Assembly (NCBI GenBank): GCA_902168105.1
Contig: CABHOY010000071.1
Coordinates: 148,384-212,383, forward strand
Length of the DNA stretch: 64,000 bases
Direction: 5' to 3'
From: an uncultured Flavihumibacter sp.
GTDB lineage: Bacteria > Bacteroidota > Bacteroidia > Chitinophagales > Chitinophagaceae
Under the pieces are notes generated by a model. That model had not been told where the DNA came from. It did not search any database and worked only from the letters and a program-made list of their open reading frames with translations. Position 1 is the first letter of the stretch, and every line of letters starts with the position of its first letter. The position numbers and the translations under genes are program-made. Below are positions 37,536 through 44,900 of the stretch, piece after piece.

Positions 37536-38213
37536 TTAACGGGCGTCCATCCAGTCGAGGAAGTTATGTGTTTTTTCCTTGTTGATAAGAAGCTTGTCAG
37601 GAGTATCGATGATCAGCTTAACATGTAGCTTCCTTGCCATATAGTGTTCTACTTCTTTAATAGCGCTGAAATTGATCAGATATTGGCGGTTAACACGGAA
37701 GAAATCACTGGGAGAGGCTGTACATGCTATCTGATCGAGCGATTGATTTAACATATATTCCTGCTTATCAAAACATGTCAGGAAGGTATAATTGTTTTTG
37801 ATATAGAAGAACGCGATATTTTCAGTTTTGATCGTAGTATATTTCTGATTCCTGAAAACCATATAACTTGTCTTGGGACCTTGCCTGGAGCATTGTAAGT
37901 AGGGATCAGGCGCCACTTTCTCCTGAATAAGGGCTTCTAACGCCTCGATCTTTTTTATGGCCTCCCTTATATGATCATAGAAATGTAGCATGTTATTCGA
38001 TCTCTTACGACGATACTCTTCAAACGAGTGGTCACCATATGAAGCACCAGTTAAGAGAGAGGAGACACCGGCAATTTTAAGGCTTTCCATAACACGAACA
38101 TCAGTAAGCTGATTATTCATAATAGCAAGGCCTGGAAGGTCTTCCGCGAATACTTTCAGATCTTCCATATTTGGGTACTGGTCGATTATATTTGACTTGA
38201 GCTTCATGGTCAT
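37536..38213 (-). CDS. LytTR-domain transcriptional regulator with degenerate receiver-like N-terminus
   Basis: 225 residues. The C-terminal LytTR DNA-binding domain (about 115-222) is clear: YTTIKTENIAFFYIKNNYTF, DFFRVNRQYLINFSAIKEVE, LHVKLIIDTPDKLLINKEKT. The first 95 residues align by eye with the shape of a receiver domain (IIDQYPNMEDLKVFAED at the start, LLTGASYGDHSFEEYRRK where the helix-4 region would be, HFYDHIREAIKKI as last helix), but they have no acidic pocket or phospho-acceptor Asp in a DIxMP context, and the centre is shortened. It therefore probably does not receive phosphate. No histidine kinase is adjacent. The start MTMKLKSN could be the second ATG (MKLKSN). Confidence 0.85.
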   Translation of the reverse strand: MTMKLKSNIIDQYPNMEDLKVFAEDLPGLAIMNNQLTDVRVMESLKIAGVSSLLTGASYGDHSFEEYRRKRSNNMLHFYDHIREAIKKIEALEALIQEKVAPDPYLQCSRQGPKTSYMVFRNQKYTTIKTENIAFFYIKNNYTFLTCFDKQEYMLNQSLDQIACTASPSDFFRVNRQYLINFSAIKEVEHYMARKLHVKLIIDTPDKLLINKEKTHNFLDWMDAR

Positions 38214-38781
38214 TACGTTTTTCTGGTGATTTAACTAATTGCGATTCGTCTTAAACAATGATGGTATTCAAAGATGATGATCATCAATACACATCCTGAA
38301 CTTATTGGCATAGCGCTGTTTTACGGTTATGGAACCAGTATTCAATCAGAATGAACAGCCATAATTATGCTCCTGGTTTTATTTTGACTGACAGAGGTTA
38401 GCGTTTCTGATACGAACTATGCATTTCATTGTTATCGCTGTAAAAGCATGGTATATGCCATTTTTTGCTATTAGGTTCAATTTACTTTACTATTAGGTTT
38501 ATTCAATGTAACCATCATCCGGATGATCTTTCTGTAAGCACATCATAAATTTATTATGAAAAAGTAATAATCCAATTGGCAGCTATAAAGAAGACAATGT
38601 TAACCGTAAAAAGAACCTGTAGATAGGGGTGTGTAAGTACCTAGATAACTTCCGGACCTTGCAAACTGTTCAGGTAATGAAAATGTATTGGTAGCTTTGC
38701 CAGGTGGTGTTTGGTTCAGCGTGACGGTTCTTTGGGCTGGTTATACCCGGCTCGACTATTAATCTTAAAAAGGCCAATTAT
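38214..38781. other. Intergenic region between divergent LytTR and hydrolase genes
   Basis: 568 bp, AT-rich, with only frames under 20 codons. It should contain the promoters of the two divergent genes. One -7 box for the hydrolase is listed separately; I see nothing else. Confidence 0.5.
38692..38699 (+). promoter_or_regulatory. -7 box upstream of the alpha/beta hydrolase
   Basis: TAGCTTTG matches TAnnTTTG, with TTC 20 bp upstream in place of TTG. It lies 82 bp before the hydrolase start. Confidence 0.4.
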
Positions 38782-39789
38782 ATGAGATTTTCATTGAAGC
38801 ATATTATCATCACATTATTGTTCCTGTTATCAGGAAACACCTTCCTTTTTTCTCAGGATAAAAGCCATACAATGGAGCAGCAAAAGTCAACACATTATAG
38901 ATCTTCCCGCGATACGGCCAATAGGGTCTTGTACAAAACTGTTACTATCGGCAAGTACAATATCTTTTACAGAGAAGGAGGCAATAGTAATAGACCGGTT
39001 ATTCTTTTCCTGCATGGTTTTCCGTCTTCTTCCCGTATGTGGCAACCGTTGCTGGAAGAACTGTCGGCAAACTATCATGTTATCGCCCCTGACTATATTG
39101 GATTTGGGCATAGCAGTCAGCCTCCGGCAGATAGTTTTAATTATACCTTCGATAATCTGACAGATTACGTAGACAAGTTTATTGCTGAGCTGAACCTGAC
39201 GAAGTTTATATTGGTACAACAGGATTATGGCGGGCCTATCGGCATGCGGATAGCAGAAAGATATCCTGAGAAGATACAGGCCATCATTGTTCAGAATGCG
39301 GTAAGCCATAACGAAGGGCTTTCATCGCTATGGGAGGCCAGAAAAGCTTTCTGGGCAGACAGGGAGAAATATAATGAGGCTGTAAAAAGGAACTTCATCA
39401 GCTTCGAAGCTACAAAACAAAGGCATATAGGAACAACGCCGGCACCCGAAAAAATTGATCCCGACAGCTATACAGATGAATATCTTTTCCTGAATAAACC
39501 AGGCATGGCCGATATCCAGCTGGATCTGTTCTACGATTATCAGAATAACGTAAGATCATATTCCAAATGGCAGGAATGGCTCAAAAAACATCAGCCAAAA
39601 ATGCAGATCATATGGGGGAAATATGATCCCTCTTTTACTGTAGCAGGAGCCTGGAAGTATAAAGATGACGTACCGGACGCAGAAGTACATATTGTTGAGG
39701 GAGGTCATTTTGCCTTAGATGAAGCGGGACCGGCTATCCTGAGTTTAATGCAGGATTTTCTGAAACGGGTAACTGATAACGGAAAATAG
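38782..39789 (+). CDS. Alpha/beta hydrolase, haloalkane dehalogenase/epoxide hydrolase-like, exported
   Basis: 335 residues with a Sec signal peptide (MRFSLKHIIITLLFLLSGNTFLFSQ). The fold landmarks are LFLHGFPSSSRMW (oxyanion loop), APDYIGFGHSS, nucleophile elbow VQQDYGGPIG with Asp148 rather than Ser, and catalytic His309 in VEGGHFALDE. An Asp nucleophile is typical of haloalkane dehalogenases and epoxide hydrolases, and the helical cap region (about 175-260) fits. The real substrate is unknown, and annotations in this family are often wrong. It is a single gene; vgrG begins 127 bp downstream without an obvious terminator between. Confidence 0.88.
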   Translation: MRFSLKHIIITLLFLLSGNTFLFSQDKSHTMEQQKSTHYRSSRDTANRVLYKTVTIGKYNIFYREGGNSNRPVILFLHGFPSSSRMWQPLLEELSANYHVIAPDYIGFGHSSQPPADSFNYTFDNLTDYVDKFIAELNLTKFILVQQDYGGPIGMRIAERYPEKIQAIIVQNAVSHNEGLSSLWEARKAFWADREKYNEAVKRNFISFEATKQRHIGTTPAPEKIDPDSYTDEYLFLNKPGMADIQLDLFYDYQNNVRSYSKWQEWLKKHQPKMQIIWGKYDPSFTVAGAWKYKDDVPDAEVHIVEGGHFALDEAGPAILSLMQDFLKRVTDNGK

Positions 39790-39916
39790 TTAATAATAAT
39801 TTGTAACCCACTATAAGCGTTATAAAAAAGATAATTAATTGAATTGTACGCAATTTAGTATTCCCGATTTCTGAAATTTGCCTATATTAGAATAACCCAA
39901 ACCCAAAAATTGTTAT

Positions 39917-41800
39917 ATGTCTCAGTTAACCGAAACCATATTCCATATTGATGAACAACCGCTTACGATTTTTAATTCTTTTACATTAAATCAGGACCTT
40001 TTTTCGCATCACCGTTTTACACTGGCATGCCCGGCTGAAGCTATTGACGGACATGCAGGATTGCTAACAAGATCAAAAGACCTGATCGGGGCTACCTTTG
40101 ACGCCCATATCAGCGCTATTAATTTAAGCATCGGAGGAAATGCGGTTGCTCCTTTGCTGTTCCGTGGTGTTATAACAGATGTGGAAAGTATCCGGCTCAC
40201 CGGAAAGCGTGAAGAAGTGATACTTACCGGTTACAGCCCTACCATTATACTTGACAGTGGTCCGCATTGTAAAAGTTGGAAGAAACAAACCCTGAAGAAT
40301 ATCATTAGCGACGTTCTTGCTGTTTTTCCGCCAGATCTTTTATCGCCGGACGTATCTCCCGTATATGCTGAGATGTTAGGTTATACCGTGCAGTATAGAG
40401 AAACTGCGTGGGAGTTCCTGCAACGTATGGCCGCCACTCACGGGGAATGGCTGTTCTGGAATGGCAGCGCTCTTGTGTTTGGTCCTCCGAAAGACAAAAG
40501 AAAAACATCACTGGTATATGGTAGTAACCTTAGTCGCTTCGCAGTTGGGTTAAAGGCAATACCTGCTCAGCAGAGATATGTAACATGGGACTATCAGAGC
40601 AGTCAGGTATACGTCAGCTCGCCGGAAGGTGTTGAGCAAAGGGCCGGTCTGAACGGGCTGGGTAAGACCGTTTATGAATCAAGCCGTAAGCTGTATGATA
40701 CACAACCTAAACAATGGAACTATCGTTATGCCAATAACAAGAAACAACAGGATGAACTGGCCACGTTAAGAAGCGCCGTAGAGAGCAGCAGGACAGTGCA
40801 TGCTACCGGTCATTGCGGTACTCCGCAGTTAACGTTGGGAGACACGATCGATATCAGCGGCAGTAACCTCTTTGGAGGAGGTGAGACGGAAGGATACGGG
40901 CAATATCGTGTAACCAGTATCAACCATCGGGTGAACGCTAAAGGTAATTATGAAAACGACTTTACAGCGATACCGGCTACAGTCAAGTTGCCACCCGTAG
41001 TGATACCAACAGAACCGGTCTGTGAAACGCAAAGCGCCATCGTGAAGGATAACCATGATCCGATGGGACTGGGCCGCATTCGTGTAAAGTTCCATTGGAT
41101 GAACGACACGGAGAAAAGCCCCTGGATAAGGGTAACCACACCACATGCCGGCGGCGGAAAAGGACAGTTCTTTATTCCTGAAACAGGGGAGGAGGTCATT
41201 ATTGGTTTTGAAGGCGATGTAGCCACGAAGCCTTTTGTGATCGGCTCCGTTTATCATAGAGCAGCCGGTAATACTTTCAGTAACGCCGGTAACGATGTTA
41301 AAGCACTGCAAAGCCGTAGTGGGAATAAACTTATACTGAACGATAAGGAAGGAAGTGTTCACCTGACCGATAAAGGAGGAGCAGACATGAAGTTTGACGG
41401 AGCCGGTAATGCAGTGACAAACGCCAGCAATAATAATACCCTGAATGCAGGCGCAACTAATCTTATCAATGCAGGAAGTACAAACGTCATCAATGTAGGT
41501 GGTACGAAAGATGCACCACCGCAAAGCATCTTATCCATGGATGCCGGTGGTAACATTATTCTGGATGGTAAGACAAAGATCATTATACAGGTTGGCGGTA
41601 ATAGCATCGAGATTTCAAAGGATGGGATCTTTACAACTGCGAACGACGGCAAGATACACACCATTGCGAAAACAGGCGATGTAAGTGTTGAAAGTGAAAC
41701 AGGCGAAGCTAAGTTTAAAGGGAGTATCAAAACCAATTTAGGTGGGGGTACCGCTACATTTGTGTATGGGTCCGATTCTGTGGAAATCAATCAGGCTTGA
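39917..41800 (+). CDS. vgrG: VgrG-like spike protein (T6SS/contractile injection tip)
   Basis: 627 residues. The gp27-like base runs from about 1 to 340 (FSHHRFTLACPAEA, FRGVITDVESIRLTGKREEV, RETAWEFLQRMAATHGEWLF). A gp5 OB-fold follows at about 345-450 (AIVKDNHDPMGLGRIRVKFH, PWIRVTTPHAGGGKGQFFIP, ETGEEVIIGFEGDVATKPFV, IGSVYH). The C-terminal Asn/Gly/Thr-rich needle (about 460-627) includes short repeats such as NTLNAGATNLINAGSTNVIN. This is the Bacteroidota type of VgrG used by T6SS subtype iii; an extracellular contractile system cannot be excluded. No sheath, tube or baseplate gene is in the window, so it is an orphan or the head of an effector island. The next gene overlaps its stop. Confidence 0.93.
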   Translation: MSQLTETIFHIDEQPLTIFNSFTLNQDLFSHHRFTLACPAEAIDGHAGLLTRSKDLIGATFDAHISAINLSIGGNAVAPLLFRGVITDVESIRLTGKREEVILTGYSPTIILDSGPHCKSWKKQTLKNIISDVLAVFPPDLLSPDVSPVYAEMLGYTVQYRETAWEFLQRMAATHGEWLFWNGSALVFGPPKDKRKTSLVYGSNLSRFAVGLKAIPAQQRYVTWDYQSSQVYVSSPEGVEQRAGLNGLGKTVYESSRKLYDTQPKQWNYRYANNKKQQDELATLRSAVESSRTVHATGHCGTPQLTLGDTIDISGSNLFGGGETEGYGQYRVTSINHRVNAKGNYENDFTAIPATVKLPPVVIPTEPVCETQSAIVKDNHDPMGLGRIRVKFHWMNDTEKSPWIRVTTPHAGGGKGQFFIPETGEEVIIGFEGDVATKPFVIGSVYHRAAGNTFSNAGNDVKALQSRSGNKLILNDKEGSVHLTDKGGADMKFDGAGNAVTNASNNNTLNAGATNLINAGSTNVINVGGTKDAPPQSILSMDAGGNIILDGKTKIIIQVGGNSIEISKDGIFTTANDGKIHTIAKTGDVSVESETGEAKFKGSIKTNLGGGTATFVYGSDSVEINQA

Positions 41801-42693
41801 TGATGAAAAGAATATTACCGGCAAACCGGGTAAAAGAATATTTCCTGGTCACCAGTGCCAATAAAACTGCCATAGGAAAAAAGAAACTCGAATTCGTACA
41901 GGATAAGCTGATCAGCTTTACAGTAGTAGACCAGCAGCCCGACCATCTCGTTTTCGAATACAAACTCTATGACCAGGTGATGAAAGGAAGCTCTCTGATC
42001 CACTATTATAGTGGGGACATGGATGAGCTGCAGTCGGACCTGCTGTTCAAAACAGATGCAGAAGGCCAGTTAAAAGACCTGCTCCGGTTTAACACGCTAA
42101 AGCTAAAGTTAGAGACTGGATTTGAAAGGAACATCAGGAAAAAGTATCCTAAAGAATTCATTCATCCATTGCTGGAAGAAACTTCCAGGCTCCTCAGTGA
42201 CAAGGCCCGTTTACTTGCTTCTTATGATGGCTACAGCTGCTGGCGTTTCTTCTTTCAGAAATGGTTCCGTTCTTTTGAAGGAAAGGAAGAGGAGTTGCTT
42301 ATCTTAAAGAAGTACTTCGGAAATATAGATCTTCCACTCGACCTGCAACGTACTGTTAGCCCCACTGTAGGGGATAAAGGCAGGTTATCTGAAATGACGG
42401 TGACAGCTTCTCTGAATAAGGAGCTATTTGATCGTAATGCATTTTCCAGGATGTTGAAAGACCTCACCCATATATATAACATCGATGCAACGCTGGATGT
42501 AACACTGGAAGAGCAATATGATTTTTCTGATGAAGGAAGTCTGACAAATGCAGAGCTTTTCCTGGAAACAGCAGTAGCTGACTGGTATAGTGTAACCTCC
42601 GCTCATCAGATCAAAAAGCTTTCAGAGCAGTCATTCCATGAACAACGCGCCATATTTGAAAACCTTAAAAGGGAATCCACAGTACCTTTTTAA
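41800..42693 (+). CDS. Unknown protein coupled to vgrG, possible effector adaptor
   Basis: 297 residues from the ATG that overlaps the vgrG stop (TGATG). There is no signal peptide, no membrane span, and mixed alpha/beta composition with segments VFEYKLYDQVMKGSSLIHYY, CWRFFFQKWFRSFEGKEEEL and YNIDATLDVTLEEQYDF. I do not recognise the family. Position between vgrG and a PAAR-like effector gene, with tight coupling to vgrG, is where adaptor/chaperone proteins (functionally like Tap, Tec or Eag proteins) are usually encoded, so an adaptor role is inferred from context only. Confidence 0.65.
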   Translation: MMKRILPANRVKEYFLVTSANKTAIGKKKLEFVQDKLISFTVVDQQPDHLVFEYKLYDQVMKGSSLIHYYSGDMDELQSDLLFKTDAEGQLKDLLRFNTLKLKLETGFERNIRKKYPKEFIHPLLEETSRLLSDKARLLASYDGYSCWRFFFQKWFRSFEGKEEELLILKKYFGNIDLPLDLQRTVSPTVGDKGRLSEMTVTASLNKELFDRNAFSRMLKDLTHIYNIDATLDVTLEEQYDFSDEGSLTNAELFLETAVADWYSVTSAHQIKKLSEQSFHEQRAIFENLKRESTVPF

Positions 42694-42719
42694 AAACCAT
42701 TCTTTATAAACCGGATAAT

Positions 42720-44099
42720 ATGAGTAAGAAATACATCCCGGACAAGTCCTGGCTCACCTGCGATAAAGGACAATCGCCCACGCAGATAGCTGTAACCCAC
42801 GATAATAATTCAAAGATATACGGTGAGAAAATGGTCAGTGAGGCGGATATGATCCCCGGAGAAAATGTAAAGCCCTTTGGACGATGTTCCGTTACCGGCG
42901 GTCCCTGTAAGTTGGATCCTATATACTGGGATAAGTGTAATCAGGGCGTCAAGGTGAACGGTTACAAACTGGTATTTGAAGATGCAAACTTACTTTGCAA
43001 ACAGGGCGGAAAGGTCAAAGTCGATTTCTCAATACCCAATGGCAGCTTCTTTGATTTTGGATTTACGGGCTTTGGTATAGCTGCGCAATGGTTGAATTAT
43101 AAGGGTGCGATTGATTACGTTCAAAGAGGTGTTATTTATGATGTGGAGAATGGCAAAGTGGAGTTGACTACACCGACTGGTAACCAGGCAAGAAAGGGGA
43201 ATTACGGCGAGATGAACGATAACGTTTATCATAGGGAACAGAACTGGAGAGATGTCAGATCAGAACATCCCGTTGTAAACATCGATAAACCTACGGCCAG
43301 CGGCATTGATGGCGCTTACGAGAAGAATGGAACGACGAGGGTGACAGATGGAAAATATGGAACGGCAAGGATCGCTGATACCCAAAACGGACGTGAACTT
43401 AGCCGGAGGTGGGTGGAAAATCATCTGGATAATGGAGCGATAGCCAGCAGTAGTGACGAAGCCGCCATGCGTGCCGCAAATCAGAACGGTACCCTGGAAA
43501 GGGAAGTGATCTATACTGACAAAAACGAAAAGGGTACTATCAGAGACGGAATATCTTCCGAAACCCATGACACTGATGGCAGGAAGACCACCAGAGGCCA
43601 GTTTGAGGAACTGGAAATAAAACCCCGCACCCGTGCCGGCCAGATGATAGACGGCGCCCGTTCGTCTTTGCGCAATTCATCGCCTGTGCAGGCTTTGGCT
43701 AATTCCAATATGTCAAAAGGCATACGGGAAAGCGCGGCGGCTACCAAGGCGAATAATGCTTTGTGGAAGGGCGCACAGTTTATGGAATCCACGCCTGCAC
43801 TTAAAACCACCGGAAAGGTGGTAGGCAGGGGCTTTATAGTTGTCGGTATTGCCATTGACGCCTTCAGTATCGCGTCCGCTTACAATGAGGAGGGCGAGTT
43901 TGGAGATAAGACCCAACAGGCTACAGGATCTGCTATCGGAGGGGCGGCAGGAGCCTGGGCCGGCGCAGAAATTGGCGCGGTTATAGGTACAGCTATATGC
44001 CCGGGAGTGGGTACTGTGGTAGGAGGTATCGTCGGTGGTGTTATCGGAGGTATAGTCGGAAGTGGGGCAGGCGCCAAGTTGGTAGATTGGTTATTTTAG
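42720..44099 (+). CDS. PAAR-like (DUF4280-type) protein with C-terminal glycine zipper, probable T6SS effector
   Basis: 459 residues. Residues about 10-105 resemble the DUF4280 PAAR-like domain: LTCDKGQSPTQI, VKPFGRCSVTGGPCKLDPIY and a closing LLCKQGGKVKV, a spike that caps VgrG. A charged middle (about 150-330) has no clear fold. The C-terminus (about 365-459) has VGRGFIVVGIAIDAFSIASA and then a long Gly/Ala zipper (GSAIGGAAGAWAGAEIGAVI, GTVVGGIVGGVIGGIVGSG) ending LVDWLF, as in membrane-inserting effectors. The next gene encodes a PoNi-like protein. The toxin activity, pore formation or nuclease, is unproven. Confidence 0.8.
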   Translation: MSKKYIPDKSWLTCDKGQSPTQIAVTHDNNSKIYGEKMVSEADMIPGENVKPFGRCSVTGGPCKLDPIYWDKCNQGVKVNGYKLVFEDANLLCKQGGKVKVDFSIPNGSFFDFGFTGFGIAAQWLNYKGAIDYVQRGVIYDVENGKVELTTPTGNQARKGNYGEMNDNVYHREQNWRDVRSEHPVVNIDKPTASGIDGAYEKNGTTRVTDGKYGTARIADTQNGRELSRRWVENHLDNGAIASSSDEAAMRAANQNGTLEREVIYTDKNEKGTIRDGISSETHDTDGRKTTRGQFEELEIKPRTRAGQMIDGARSSLRNSSPVQALANSNMSKGIRESAAATKANNALWKGAQFMESTPALKTTGKVVGRGFIVVGIAIDAFSIASAYNEEGEFGDKTQQATGSAIGGAAGAWAGAEIGAVIGTAICPGVGTVVGGIVGGVIGGIVGSGAGAKLVDWLF

Positions 44100-44124
44100 T
44101 TATTTTAGCTTCAATCAATAAGTT

Positions 44125-44880
44125 ATGGGAATATTCAGTAAAATTTTTGGAAGCGGTGGAGGACAGCAAACTACAAAGGTGAGAGCTCAGTTTAAGGATG
44201 GGGCGTATTTCCAGAAGGAAGTAACACGCTTTGAGCAGATAGCAGAAGAGATGGAGAAGAAACCCCCACAACAGCCCGACCCGTTTTATTACTGGTCTCT
44301 CTCCGGTAAGTTGAATAAAATACTGGAACTCGAATATTCTGCAGGCAAGCAGGTGGACGGTCTGGTAGATATATATAAAAGGTCCCTGGATAATTACGTG
44401 AAAGGTTGGGATAAAAATGATCCTACTTACGAAGACCTGCTTAACATGGTTTCATGGGGCGTCTTACTGGATATTCCCGCGTCTGATTTCCGGAGACTGG
44501 AACAATATATTGAACGGGCAGATAATGAAGGCCCTGAGAGCTGGAAGCCGGATGCATTGCTCTGGTACCTGGTAAGACGCAGATTGAATAATACCCCTTC
44601 AGATATCAATACGACGTTGTTTCCTGCAGTATACCAGCCGCTTTTTGATATTACGCAGCTATCAAAAACCGATGCAGAAAATGCTGTGAAAGAGTATCTG
44701 GGAAGATGGTATGAGTTACGGAAAGGATCTCCATGGTTCAATACACACGCCCGCGATAAAGGCTATAGCGGTTATTGGGCATGGGATGTAGCCGCTGTAG
44801 CAAAAGTGATGGGATTGGATGACAGCAGCTTCAAAGACAATCCATATTATCCATATGATATGGTGCATTGGAGAGATTAA
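44125..44880 (+). CDS. PoNi/DUF1911-like putative immunity protein
   Basis: 251 residues, soluble, helical. The C-terminal signature GYWAWDVAAVAKVMGLDDSS with PYYPYDMVHW is that of the DUF1911 half of PoNi-type immunity proteins, and the N-terminal helical region (about 45-140) would be the DUF1910-like half. Proteins of this group neutralise PoNe-type nuclease effectors delivered by T6SS. It directly follows the PAAR-like gene (25 bp), the usual effector-immunity order. The N-terminal MGIFSKIFGSGGG is low complexity. Its cognate toxin is presumably the upstream protein, although that one ends in a glycine zipper rather than a recognisable nuclease. Confidence 0.75.
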   Translation: MGIFSKIFGSGGGQQTTKVRAQFKDGAYFQKEVTRFEQIAEEMEKKPPQQPDPFYYWSLSGKLNKILELEYSAGKQVDGLVDIYKRSLDNYVKGWDKNDPTYEDLLNMVSWGVLLDIPASDFRRLEQYIERADNEGPESWKPDALLWYLVRRRLNNTPSDINTTLFPAVYQPLFDITQLSKTDAENAVKEYLGRWYELRKGSPWFNTHARDKGYSGYWAWDVAAVAKVMGLDDSSFKDNPYYPYDMVHWRD

Positions 44881-44900
44881 CAGCTCTCTCCAAACACCTG

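Noticed and set aside
41300..41500. Asn/Ala/Gly repeats near the end of vgrG as a possible separate repeat element
   Set aside because: They are the normal beta-helix needle repeats of VgrG, in frame and not a DNA element.
40829..41524. 231-codon frame on the - strand inside vgrG
   Set aside because: It is antisense to the conserved OB-fold and needle of VgrG, Cys/Ile-rich and without family features.
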